Shown: positions 1 through 6,664, numbered from the stretch's first letter. The stretch is 7,300 nt of DNA from Flavobacteriales bacterium UBA7519 (GCA_002476905.1 DLND01000098.1:2593-9892), one strand, 5' to 3'. Notes: generated by a model not told the origin, from the letters alone. Program-made: numbers and translations.

Positions 1-2
1 CA

Positions 3-236
3 GACGAAGATATTTTTAACCGTGAAGAGCATATTCCGATAGACGGAGATGGTAATCCAATCATAAATCCTGGTCAGGTGAATGATGAGATGCCTTTTGG
101 ACTAGATGTTCCCGGTGCTGTGGATGATGACAATTTTGAACAGATTAACAGTCAGCTGCCGGATGAAGAAAATAATTATTACAGCACAAGTGATAATGAA
201 GATGATCATGAAGAAGAAAATGAAGATCTGATCTGA
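3..236 (+). CDS. C-terminal part of a small acidic protein of unknown function (5' end outside window)
   Basis: The frame is open from the window edge to a TGA at 234-236, giving 77 residues with no start visible. The composition is extreme: 26 Asp/Glu against one Arg and two His, with no membrane segment. Recognisable stretches are IPIDGDGNPIINPG, then MPFGLDVPGA, then DEENNYYS, then a closing run of acidic residues ending EDLI. From memory, the LDVPG...DEENNYYS pattern recurs in short acidic hypothetical proteins of Flavobacteriia, often about 100 residues long, so perhaps only the first few dozen residues are missing. The function is unknown; the chain looks disordered and soluble. A strong terminator follows 16 bases after the stop, so this gene is probably not transcribed together with pruA. 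That it is coding rests on the composition, the remembered pattern and the well-placed terminator. Confidence 0.75.
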   Translation, partial: DEDIFNREEHIPIDGDGNPIINPGQVNDEMPFGLDVPGAVDDDNFEQINSQLPDEENNYYSTSDNEDDHEEENEDLI

Positions 237-252
237 ATCAAATGATAGATAT

Positions 253-285
253 AGGCTACCTAAAAAAAAGGTAGCCTTTTATTTT
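253..285 (+). terminator. Rho-independent terminator after the acidic protein gene
   Basis: A perfect 9-bp inverted repeat, AGGCTACCT (253-261) and AGGTAGCCT (269-277), encloses a loop of seven A. It is followed by TTTT-A-TTTT. The stem is GC-rich compared with its surroundings and the T-tract follows immediately, so this is a textbook intrinsic terminator for the gene ending at 236. Confidence 0.9.
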
Positions 286-333
286 GCTCACAAATAATGT
301 ATTGGAACATCTCATTAATTGAAATGCAAGTCG

Positions 334-341
334 TAAATTTG
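334..341 (+). promoter_or_regulatory. Bacteroidota-type -7 promoter element for pruA
   Basis: TAAATTTG is a perfect match to the Bacteroidota -7 consensus TAnnTTTG and lies 22 bases before the pruA ATG, predicting a very short A-rich leader. No TTG sits at the usual distance upstream: TTG at 319-321 leaves only 12 bases and TTG at 302-304 leaves 29. The -33 half is therefore weak or absent. The call rests on the perfect -7 element and its position just after the upstream terminator. Confidence 0.55.
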
Positions 342-363
342 TAAAAATTAAAAAATTCAATTT

Positions 364-1989
364 ATGTCTAAAGCCATTTCTAAGGTTCCTGCCGTTATCA
401 ATGAACCTGTAAAATCTTACATACCCGGTTCTGAAGAGGTAAAAAGCCTGATTGCCACTTATAAAAAAATGTGGAGTGAAAAAGCCGAAATCCCAATGAT
501 AATCGGTGGAAAAGAAGTAAAAACAGACAAAAAAATAAAACTTAGCTCACCTCAGGATCACCAGCACGACTTTGGTTTTTATTATGAAGGTAATATGTCC
601 CACGTGGACAATGCTATTGAAGCAGCGCTTGCTGCAAAAACTAAGTGGAACGCTTTGGAATGGGAGCACAGAGCTTCTATTTTTCTTAAAGCTGCCGAAT
701 TATTAGCAGGACCATACGGAGATATAATAAACGCTGCAACTATGATTGGGCAGTCTAAAAATGTTCATCAGACAGAAATAGATGCGGCATGCGAGTTCAT
801 AGACTTTCTGCGTTTCAACGTAGGGTTTATGACTGAAATGTACGCAGAACAACCCGTTTCTGACAAGGGAATATGGAACCGTGTAGAATACAGACCGCTG
901 GAAGGTTTCTGTTTTGCGGTTACGCCTTTCAACTTTACAGCAATTGCCGGAAACTTGCCAGCCTGTATGGCAATGATGGGAAATGTGGTGGTTTGGAAAC
1001 CTTCCGACAAGCAAGTTTACTCTGCAAAAGTCATTATGGATGTGCTAAGAGAAGCTGGACTTCCGGATGGTGTTATCAACATGATTTTCACAGACGGGAA
1101 AGAAACTGCTGAGAAAGTTTTGGCTCACAAAGATTTTGCAGGATTACATTTTACGGGTTCTACAAAGGTTTTCCAAGGAATGTGGAAAATGATCGGCGAT
1201 AATATTCATAACTATAAATCTTACCCAAGAATCGTGGGAGAAACTGGTGGTAAAGACTTCGTAATGGTTCATCCTTCTGCCAATGTTGAAGCCGTTGCAA
1301 CAGGTTTGGTAAGAGGCGCTTTCGAATATCAAGGTCAAAAATGTTCTGCTGCTTCCAGAGCTTATATCCCAAAATCTCTTTGGAATGAAGTAAAAACAGT
1401 GATGGAAAATCAGATGAATACTATAAAAGTTGGTTCACCTGAAGATCCTTCCAACTTCGTGAATGCCGTAATCGACAAAAACTCTTTCGAAAAATGTAAA
1501 GGTTATATCGACAGAGCAAATGCTGCAAATGATGCCAATGTAATTATCGGTGGAAAATGCGATGATTCCAAAGGTTGGTTTGTGCATCCAACTGTTATCG
1601 AAACCATCAATCCTTATTATGAAAGTATTGTAGAGGAGATTTTCGGACCAATCCTAACTGTTTATGTTTATGAAGACGAAAACTGGGAAGATACTTTGAA
1701 ATTGGTAGATACATCTACGCAATATTCTTTGACTGGTTCTATCTTCGCACAGGACAGATATGCAATAGAAGAGGCTTATAAAGCGTTGGAAAATGCTTCA
1801 GGAAATTTCTATATTAATGACAAGCCGACTGGCGCAGTCGTAGGACAGCAACCTTTTGGTGGTTCAAGAGCTTCCGGAACCAATGACAAAGCAGGTTCTA
1901 AAATGAATTTATTGCGTTGGGTTTCTGTAAGAAGCATCAAGGAAACTTTTGTCTCTCCAAAAGATTATAAATATCCATATTTAGGATAA
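364..1989 (+). CDS. pruA: L-glutamate gamma-semialdehyde dehydrogenase (1-pyrroline-5-carboxylate dehydrogenase)
   Basis: This is the second enzyme of proline catabolism; it oxidises glutamate-5-semialdehyde to glutamate with NAD+ in the cytoplasm. The 541-residue protein is a full-length aldehyde dehydrogenase of the stand-alone P5C dehydrogenase group, which also includes the mitochondrial enzyme. Visible landmarks in order are TPFNFTAIAGN (187-197) with the oxyanion-hole Asn190, WKPS (211-214) of the NAD site, FTGST (263-267) of the Rossmann loop, VGETGGK (291-297) with general base Glu293, GQKCS (324-328) with nucleophile Cys327, EEIFGP (424-429), and PFGGSRASGTNDKAG (497-511), typical of P5C dehydrogenases. 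The ATG at 364 is preceded by an A-rich leader and a perfect -7 element. pncA follows on the same strand after 108 bases containing a large hairpin. The partner proline dehydrogenase gene lies about 1.5 kb away on the opposite strand. I see no defect in the gene. Confidence 0.97.
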   Translation: MSKAISKVPAVINEPVKSYIPGSEEVKSLIATYKKMWSEKAEIPMIIGGKEVKTDKKIKLSSPQDHQHDFGFYYEGNMSHVDNAIEAALAAKTKWNALEWEHRASIFLKAAELLAGPYGDIINAATMIGQSKNVHQTEIDAACEFIDFLRFNVGFMTEMYAEQPVSDKGIWNRVEYRPLEGFCFAVTPFNFTAIAGNLPACMAMMGNVVVWKPSDKQVYSAKVIMDVLREAGLPDGVINMIFTDGKETAEKVLAHKDFAGLHFTGSTKVFQGMWKMIGDNIHNYKSYPRIVGETGGKDFVMVHPSANVEAVATGLVRGAFEYQGQKCSAASRAYIPKSLWNEVKTVMENQMNTIKVGSPEDPSNFVNAVIDKNSFEKCKGYIDRANAANDANVIIGGKCDDSKGWFVHPTVIETINPYYESIVEEIFGPILTVYVYEDENWEDTLKLVDTSTQYSLTGSIFAQDRYAIEEAYKALENASGNFYINDKPTGAVVGQQPFGGSRASGTNDKAGSKMNLLRWVSVRSIKETFVSPKDYKYPYLG

Positions 1990-2008
1990 TTTTAAATTAA
2001 AATAAGCC

Positions 2009-2077
2009 AAATTGTCATTCCGTGAGAATCTATATATTGATTTTATAATTGGCAGGATTCTTTCAGAATGACAATTT
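2009..2077. repeat. Palindromic intergenic element between pruA and pncA, TGTCA ends outward
   Basis: The outer arms AAATTGTCATTC (2009-2020) and GAATGACAATTT (2066-2077) are perfectly complementary over 12 bp. Pairing continues inward (GAATC at 2026-2030 with GATTC at 2056-2060, plus G-U pairs), giving 23-base arms with two mismatches around a 23-base loop. Each arm reads TGTCATTC...GAATC outside-in and resembles a shortened version of the unit in the palindrome at 2725-2785. It starts 19 bases after the pruA stop and ends 20 bases before the pncA ATG. It may act as a weak terminator or as a 3'-end stabiliser for pruA mRNA; the following T-tract is short (TTTACTTTT). Confidence 0.75.
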
Positions 2078-2097
2078 ACTTTTATAATTAACAAAAA

Positions 2098-2703
2098 ATG
2101 AAAAAAGCACTCATAATAGTTGATGTTCAGAATGATTTCTGCGAAGGTGGCGCACTAGCCGTTCCAGAAGCTAACAGTATCATTCCTTATATCAATCTTT
2201 TGATGGAAGAAAACGAGTATGACCAAATCGTCTTAACTCAAGATTGGCATCCTTCCAATCATAAAAGTTTTGCGTCAAACAACGGAAAAAACGTTGGCGA
2301 AACTATTTCTCTAAATGGCGTTCCTCAGTTTATGTGGCCAGACCATTGTGTTCAGGGAACTTTCGGGGCAGAGTTTCATAAAGATCTAAATCGTGATAAA
2401 GTCACACACATCATCCAAAAAGGAAAAAATGTTGAAATTGACAGCTACAGCGGATTTCAAGATAACAATCACTTTATGAAAACGGGTCTTGAAGACTTCC
2501 TAAAATACCACGACATTCAGTTGGTTGAGATTGTTGGGTTGGCTTTGGATTATTGTGTGAAATTCACTGCGATTGACGCTTTCAATGCAGGATTTATCAC
2601 TTGTTTACATTTCAACGGAACAAAAGCTGTGAATGTAAAGCCTGACAGCGCAAGAAACACGATTTACGATTTAGTAGAGAAAGGAATTACTATTTTAGCG
2701 TAA
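2098..2703 (+). CDS. pncA: Nicotinamidase (cysteine hydrolase, isochorismatase-like fold)
   Basis: The enzyme deamidates nicotinamide to nicotinic acid, the entry step of the deamidating NAD salvage route; it is cytosolic. At 201 residues it has the usual length for the family. The catalytic triad is visible as Asp9 in IVDVQNDFCEGG (7-18), Lys108 in IQKGKN, and nucleophile Cys153 in LALDYCVKFTA (148-158). The metal-binding residues Asp49 and His51 are in TQDWHPSNH (47-55), and His83 is in PDHC (81-84). The AL-DYCV context separates nicotinamidases from other isochorismatase-like hydrolases. The ATG at 2098 follows AACAAAAA with no Shine-Dalgarno sequence, as is common in Bacteroidota. I find no perfect TAnnTTTG element in the 108-base gap after pruA (only TATAATTG at 2044-2051, one mismatch, inside the hairpin). 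Read-through from pruA is therefore possible. Confidence 0.95.
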   Translation: MKKALIIVDVQNDFCEGGALAVPEANSIIPYINLLMEENEYDQIVLTQDWHPSNHKSFASNNGKNVGETISLNGVPQFMWPDHCVQGTFGAEFHKDLNRDKVTHIIQKGKNVEIDSYSGFQDNNHFMKTGLEDFLKYHDIQLVEIVGLALDYCVKFTAIDAFNAGFITCLHFNGTKAVNVKPDSARNTIYDLVEKGITILA

Positions 2704-2724
2704 ATCAAAATTTACTTATAAAGT

Positions 2725-2785
2725 CTTCGACTCCGCTCAGACTGACATTGTTAATTAAACTTTGTCACACTGAACGGAGTCGAAG
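2725..2785. repeat. Palindromic repeat between convergent genes, TGTCA ends inward; possible two-way terminator
   Basis: The arms CTTCGACTCCG (2725-2735) and CGGAGTCGAAG (2775-2785) are perfectly complementary. After one mismatch, CTCAG-type pairing resumes (2737-2740 with 2770-2773), and then TGACA (2743-2747) pairs with TGTCA (2763-2767). This makes 23-base arms with three mismatches around a 15-base loop. It lies 21 bases after the pncA stop and 17 bases before the end of the convergent DUF421 gene, where a bidirectional terminator is expected. The right flank carries TGTTTT and the left flank is A/T-rich. From memory, GGAGTCGAAG-type palindromes are dispersed intergenic repeats in flavobacteria. 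Confidence 0.8.
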
Positions 2786-2802
2786 TGTTTTATAATATGC
2801 TT

Positions 2803-3321
2803 TTACTGATTCCTAAACTTCCTTTTCATCTTAGTTTTATGTCTAGAATAATGCGTTTGCTCTGTGTTTTTATCGGTAGAAATCACACTGATGTTTCCAT
2901 CAACTTCCAGAATTGCCAACTTCACATCAGAAACTTTTTCGATGCCGTGTTCGTGAACAGCTTCTTCTAATTCATCCTCGGAAATTGAGACTTTCTTTAA
3001 AACTTCCGGATACACTACTCCATCTTTTACTAAAATATAAGGATGGTCTTCTATCAATTCTTTGATTTTCTGATTTTTGAAAATAAATTTCTTCACTGCA
3101 AAATTCGCTAAAAATAAAACCAAAGCGGCCACAATTCCGCCCTGTAAACTGCTGTTGGAGCCAACCATAGCATTCTGAACCGCATTACTTATCAAAAGCA
3201 AAAGAATTACATCACCTGCATTGAGCTGTGACAATTGATTTTTACCAAAAACACGCACGGCAATTACCATAAAAAAGTAAACGGCAAGTGAGCGAACAAC
3301 AATATCAAGAATTGGATTCAA
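2803..3321 (-). CDS. DUF421 (YetF-like) membrane protein, TTG start
   Basis: This is an inner-membrane protein of unknown biochemical role. Three hydrophobic segments are visible at about residues 4-24, 37-52 and 59-80. A cytosolic domain follows at about 84-150, containing YILVKDGVVYPEVL (95-108), ISEDELEEAVHEHGI (113-127) and DVKLAILEVDGNISVIS (132-148). The N-terminal signature RVFGKNQLSQLNAGDVI...SNAVQNAMVG and the DG-x-ISVI ending are typical of the DUF421/YetF family. The tail after residue 150 is strongly basic (KTKMKRKFRNQ). At 172 residues the length seems normal for Bacteroidota members. The start must be TTG at 3319-3321: it gives MNPILDIVVRSL, an in-frame stop lies only nine bases upstream of it, and the next ATG (residue 18) would cut through the first membrane segment. 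The gene is downstream of proline dehydrogenase on the same strand but beyond a strong terminator, so it is probably expressed separately. Confidence 0.85.
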   Translation of the reverse strand: MNPILDIVVRSLAVYFFMVIAVRVFGKNQLSQLNAGDVILLLLISNAVQNAMVGSNSSLQGGIVAALVLFLANFAVKKFIFKNQKIKELIEDHPYILVKDGVVYPEVLKKVSISEDELEEAVHEHGIEKVSDVKLAILEVDGNISVISTDKNTEQTHYSRHKTKMKRKFRNQ

Positions 3322-3530
3322 TTTGAAGTTTTAAAAAATAAAGATAGATAGTTTTCAGAATATTATAAAAGTAAATTTTCAATATTGTTTGTATTGCAAA
3401 AACTCTGCGAAAACCATTAAACTTCCTCCATTATCGATTTAGACAAATTCTTTAACATAGAAATTGGAAAATCTTTTATTGATTTTTTTGAACAATTAGA
3501 AAAAGGAATAGATTGGTTTATATAGTTTAT

Positions 3531-3557
3531 AAAAAAATCCGCCTCACAGCGGATTTT
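3531..3557 (-). terminator. Rho-independent terminator overlapping the 3' end of the proline dehydrogenase gene
   Basis: A 9-bp perfect stem (GCGGATTTT at 3549-3557 with AAAATCCGC at 3534-3542) closes a six-base loop at 3543-3548. Read on the minus strand, the stem runs straight into seven T (complement of 3531-3537). The TGA stop of the upstream gene (3544-3546) lies in the loop, so the ascending arm is coding sequence. Confidence 0.9.
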
Positions 3558-4722
3558 CTAATTTTCTTCTCTTTAATTCTTTCTGTATCAATCCTAATTC
3601 CCGACCAGTTTGTCCGGCAACAGAAGTATTTTCCTGAGCTCGTCTCGTAAGATAAGGAACAACGTCTTTTACAGGTCCATACGGAAGGTATTTTGCAACG
3701 TTATAATGTTGGTTCGCCAAATAATAAGTAATGTTATCACTCATCCCGTAAAGCTGTCCAAAATAGATATGCGGATTGTCGTGTTCTAATCCTTTAATTT
3801 TCATTTTGTCCATTACGAGTTCTGACGACTTTTCGTTATGTGTTCCGAAAAATGCAGAAACCTTGTCTAGATGACCCATTACAAAATCGATTCCGGCGTT
3901 GTAATTATCATCAGTTGCCTGCTTATTTGGCTGGATTGGGTCTGGATAATTTTGCTCTTCGGCTCTTTTTCTTTCTTTCTCCATATAAGCGCCACGAACA
4001 ATCTTATAACCAATAAAATAACCTTTTTCTCTGGCTCTTTCCAGATGGACATTCATATATTCCAAACGACCGGTTCTGTACATTTGAATGGTGTTCCAAA
4101 CGATGGCTTTTTCCTTATTGTATTTCTCCATCATTTCCTCACAAAGCTGGTCAGCCGCATCCTGCATCCAAGTTTCTTCCGCATCAACCATCACTTTTTT
4201 ATCACTTTCGAAACAAAGTTTACACACTTCATCAAAACGCTGAACTACTCTATTCCATTCTTCTTTCTGGCTGGTTGTGAGTTCTTTTCCTTTTCCAACT
4301 TCTTCATAAATATCAATTCTGCCAAAAGCTGTTGGCTTGAAAACGATAAACGGAATCGCCGGATTTCCTACAGAAAATCTCACAATATCTTTGATTTCGT
4401 TGCAAACCGCATCAAAAACCTCTTCTTCTTCTTTCCCTTCAATCGAATAATCAAAGATACTTCCAACACCACGTTTGAACATCTGTTTTACCACATTCAT
4501 ACTTTCTTCACGAGTTTCGCCACCGCAAAACTGTTCGAACAAAGTCTGCTTCACAATACCATCCACAAACGGAAAATTGTTCCTAACAGTAAAATTGAGA
4601 AGAGAAACGCCAATATTGGTCAATGCAGGCTGTTCAATCGCCTTGAACATCCAATAGGCCTTTTTGAGCTGAGCATCCGTTTTATCGGCAAATGCGAGCT
4701 TTGTATCAGTGAAAATACTCAT
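3544..4722 (-). CDS. Proline dehydrogenase (FAD-dependent, single-function)
   Basis: The enzyme oxidises L-proline to 1-pyrroline-5-carboxylate, passing electrons through FAD to the quinone pool; it is expected to sit peripherally at the inner membrane. The 392-residue protein carries the PRODH (beta-alpha)8 barrel. Visible landmarks are FDYSIEG (90-96), VDAEETW (179-185), YKIVRGAYMEKER (239-251), GTHNEKS (293-299), GQLYGMSD (322-329), and YLPYGPVKDVVPYLTRRAQEN (345-365, with R360, R361 and E364 of the proline-carboxylate-binding signature RRxxEN). It resembles the stand-alone PRODH of eukaryotes and Bacteroidota rather than PutA, having neither a DNA-binding nor an aldehyde dehydrogenase part. 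The start is ATG at 4720-4722, 16 bases after a perfect -7 element. Its terminator overlaps the last codons. The partner pruA is nearby on the other strand. The symbol is left empty because usage (prodH/putA/putB/fadM) varies. Confidence 0.95.
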   Translation of the reverse strand: MSIFTDTKLAFADKTDAQLKKAYWMFKAIEQPALTNIGVSLLNFTVRNNFPFVDGIVKQTLFEQFCGGETREESMNVVKQMFKRGVGSIFDYSIEGKEEEEVFDAVCNEIKDIVRFSVGNPAIPFIVFKPTAFGRIDIYEEVGKGKELTTSQKEEWNRVVQRFDEVCKLCFESDKKVMVDAEETWMQDAADQLCEEMMEKYNKEKAIVWNTIQMYRTGRLEYMNVHLERAREKGYFIGYKIVRGAYMEKERKRAEEQNYPDPIQPNKQATDDNYNAGIDFVMGHLDKVSAFFGTHNEKSSELVMDKMKIKGLEHDNPHIYFGQLYGMSDNITYYLANQHYNVAKYLPYGPVKDVVPYLTRRAQENTSVAGQTGRELGLIQKELKRRKLENPL

Positions 4723-4738
4723 ATCCAGAATTTGGTCT

Positions 4739-4746
4739 CAAATGTA
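4739..4746 (-). promoter_or_regulatory. Bacteroidota-type -7 promoter element for proline dehydrogenase
   Basis: Read on the minus strand this is TACATTTG, a perfect TAnnTTTG match, 16 bases upstream of the ATG. Transcription would start roughly 10 bases before the start codon. No TTG is present at the expected -33 distance. The rest of the 228-base gap to purH holds the purH terminator and AT-rich sequence. Confidence 0.45.
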
Positions 4747-4884
4747 AATATTATTTCGATTTTTGAATGACTTTTGAAGCTAAATTTTATCAGAATTATA
4801 AAATTAATTCAACAAAAAATCGATACTTCATCATAATTAGAAATCCTTCGAATTAATGATAATTTTTACGGCTGATTTTTCTTA

Positions 4885-4928
4885 ATATTAAAATAAAACC
4901 CTTTCAAAATTTAAATCTTAAAAGGGTT
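4885..4928 (-). terminator. Probable rho-independent terminator of purH
   Basis: On the minus strand AACCCTTT (complement of AAAGGGTT at 4921-4928) pairs with AAAGGGTT (complement of AACCCTTT at 4897-4904) across a 16-base AT-rich loop. It is followed by TTTATTTTAATATT. The stem begins 23 bases after the purH stop. The loop is longer than usual, but the position and T-rich tail fit. Confidence 0.65.
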
Positions 4929-4950
4929 AGTATTATGCATTACAAATTAA

Positions 4951-6468
4951 TTAATGTAAAAAGTGTCTCATTCCTGTAAACAACATCGGGATTTTATGTT
5001 CGTTAGCAGCTTCTATAGAATCATTGTCTCTCATACTTCCACCAGGTTGAATGATTGCCTTAATACCTTCCTGTGCGCAGAAATCTACCACATCTCGGAA
5101 AGGAAAAAATGCATCCGAAGCCAAAACCAATTCGCCATCGAATTTCTCTTTTGCTCTTTCAATCGCCTGTTGTGTTGCCCAGATTCTATTCACTTGTCCT
5201 CCTCCGATTCCGATTGCCTGAACGCCGTTTGAAACCACGATTGCATTGGATTTCACGTATTTTACAACTCTCTGAGAGAATAATAAAGCTTTTCTTTGTT
5301 CTTCTGTCGGAGCTGTTTCTGTCATCAATTTGATATCTTCTGAGAATTGGTCATCTGCATTCTGAACCAGCATTCCGCCATCGATTTTTACCCAGACTTG
5401 TTTGTCAGTAACCGCATTTTTTATTTTGATGATTCTAAGGTTTTTCTTTTTTCTAAGAATTTCCAAAGCATCTTCATCAAAGTCGGTTGCCATAACAATC
5501 TCAAGGAAGGTTTTGTTTAATTCCTCAGCTGTTGCAGCATCTACTTTGTAATTCATTCCGATGATGCCACCGAAGATAGAAATCGGGTCGCACTCGAAAG
5601 TTTTTGTATAAGTTTCTAAAGCAGAAGTTCCAACTGCAACTCCACAAGGCGTTGAATGTTTTACTGCGCAACAAGCCATTTCTTCTTTGAACTCATTCAC
5701 GACTTTCCAGCACAAATCCATATCACGAAGATTATTGAAAGACAATTCTTTACCTCCCAAAATCTCAAAATCTTTCATTGCACCATTTTCAAAAGTCGAA
5801 GTGTAATAAGCTGCAGATTGATGTGGATTTTCACCATATCTAAGGTCAGAAACCTTTTTGTAAGAAGCGTTTAAGTAAGTTGGATATTCTTCATCCAAAA
5901 GCATACTTGAGATTGCTGCATCATAAGCAGAAGTCAAGTTGAATACTTTTCCAGCTAATTTCTTTCTTGTTTCAATATAAGTATCTCCATTTTGTTCCAT
6001 TTCGATTTTAACGATTTGATAATCATTAACATCTGTCAAAACCGTAACGGAATTAAAGTTTTTAGCTGCCGAACGCAACACAGAAGGACCACCAATATCG
6101 ATGAATTCTACTTTTTCGTCAAGAGAAATATCTTTGGTAACGTTTTCAAAAAACGGATAAAGATTCACAATCACCATATTACGCAGTCCGATTTCGTAAT
6201 CCTGAACTGTTTTCATATGTTCCTCGTTGGAACGAACTGCCAACAATCCGCCGTGAACTTTTGGATGAAGTGTTTTCACTCTTCCGTCCAGCATCTCTGG
6301 GAAATCGGTTACTTCATCAATCTGAATTGGGTTAAGTCCCGCTTCTTTAAGATGCTTGAAAGTACCGCCTGTGGAAATTAATTCGTAATTGTTAGCTTCC
6401 AAAAATTTGGCAAAATCTACCAAACCGCTTTTATCAGATACGCTGATAAGTGCTCTCTTTTTACTCAT
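4951..6468 (-). CDS. purH: Bifunctional AICAR transformylase / IMP cyclohydrolase
   Basis: It catalyses the last two steps of de novo purine synthesis: formylation of AICAR with 10-formyl-THF, then ring closure to IMP. Start choice: the frame stays open upstream to a possible TTG at 6480, but the ATG at 6466-6468 gives the standard beginning [16 protein letters not shown], so I use it (505 residues, normal for the family). The N-terminal MGS-like cyclohydrolase domain shows ISVSDKSGL (8-16), STGGT (32-36), [14 protein letters not shown] (61-74), NLYPF (102-106) and [15 protein letters not shown] (123-137). The transformylase part shows RYGENPHQ (210-217), KHSTPCG (270-276) with catalytic Lys270/His271, DPISIFGG (294-301), [15 protein letters not shown] (414-428), SDAFFPFRD (451-459), QPGGSMRD (474-481) and the closing RHFLH. 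purN lies upstream on the same strand across a 196-base gap with a structured leader, so regulation separate from purN is plausible. Confidence 0.97.
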   Translation of the reverse strand: MSKKRALISVSDKSGLVDFAKFLEANNYELISTGGTFKHLKEAGLNPIQIDEVTDFPEMLDGRVKTLHPKVHGGLLAVRSNEEHMKTVQDYEIGLRNMVIVNLYPFFENVTKDISLDEKVEFIDIGGPSVLRSAAKNFNSVTVLTDVNDYQIVKIEMEQNGDTYIETRKKLAGKVFNLTSAYDAAISSMLLDEEYPTYLNASYKKVSDLRYGENPHQSAAYYTSTFENGAMKDFEILGGKELSFNNLRDMDLCWKVVNEFKEEMACCAVKHSTPCGVAVGTSALETYTKTFECDPISIFGGIIGMNYKVDAATAEELNKTFLEIVMATDFDEDALEILRKKKNLRIIKIKNAVTDKQVWVKIDGGMLVQNADDQFSEDIKLMTETAPTEEQRKALLFSQRVVKYVKSNAIVVSNGVQAIGIGGGQVNRIWATQQAIERAKEKFDGELVLASDAFFPFRDVVDFCAQEGIKAIIQPGGSMRDNDSIEAANEHKIPMLFTGMRHFLH

Positions 6469-6492
6469 TTTTTCTTTCAAATTTTACTTTTT

Positions 6493-6536
6493 ACAGTTTT
6501 ATTCAAACTGTGATTTACCGGTTCTTTCACCTCCGG
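6493..6536 (-). promoter_or_regulatory. Structured purH leader: two adjacent hairpins and a stray Shine-Dalgarno match
   Basis: Two inverted repeats sit 24 to 68 bases upstream of the purH ATG. ACAGTTT (6493-6499) pairs with AAACTGT (6505-6511) over a five-base loop. CCGG (6518-6521) pairs with CCGG (6533-6536) around an 11-base loop, the only GC-rich spot in the gap. Read on the minus strand, this region contains GGAGGTGA (6527-6534), a perfect match to the anti-Shine-Dalgarno core. No start codon lies within reach of it, the nearest being TTG 25 bases on. A competing helix, GTGA/TCAC (6510-6513 with 6527-6530), would exclude part of the first hairpin. The role as a leader element or small RNA is inference; I cannot match it to a known RNA family. 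Confidence 0.3.
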
Positions 6537-6595
6537 ATTTACTTTTTATTTACTTTAGATTTTATCTTTTATTAATTAAAGTTAATTTGAATTAA

Positions 6596-6632
6596 AATTC
6601 ATAAATCACTATATTAAAACAAATTATGAATT
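6596..6632. repeat. AT-rich inverted repeat between purN and purH
   Basis: AATTCATAA (6596-6604) and TTATGAATT (6624-6632) are perfect 9-bp arms around a 19-base loop. Each end also overlaps a copy of the direct repeat GAATTAAAAT (6589-6598 and 6628-6637). Read on the minus strand, the stem is followed by TTTAATTC, so it might be a weak purN terminator. Such AT-rich palindromes also arise by chance here. Confidence 0.35.
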
Positions 6633-6664
6633 AAAATATCACTTTCACTTTAATCAATTCAATT

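Noticed and set aside
3871..4770. A 299-codon open frame on the plus strand, antisense to proline dehydrogenase
   Set aside because: The minus-strand gene has complete family motifs. The antisense product is a low-complexity Phe/Ile/Asn/His-rich chain with no motif, as expected from the complement of an AT-rich gene using A- and T-ending codons.
4830..4860. Interrupted inverted repeat ATCATAATT ... AATTAATGAT upstream of proline dehydrogenase
   Set aside because: It is weak, bulged and entirely AT-rich, about 110 bases before the ATG; similar matches are expected by chance in such sequence, so I do not call an operator.
5992..6381. A 129-codon open frame on the plus strand, antisense to purH
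   Set aside because: It lies wholly within the well-supported purH coding sequence, has no recognisable motif and no promoter or leader of its own.
6469..6480. Four-residue upstream extension of PurH from a TTG codon
   Set aside because: The ATG at 6466-6468 gives the standard [15 protein letters not shown] beginning, and the extra residues have no family support.
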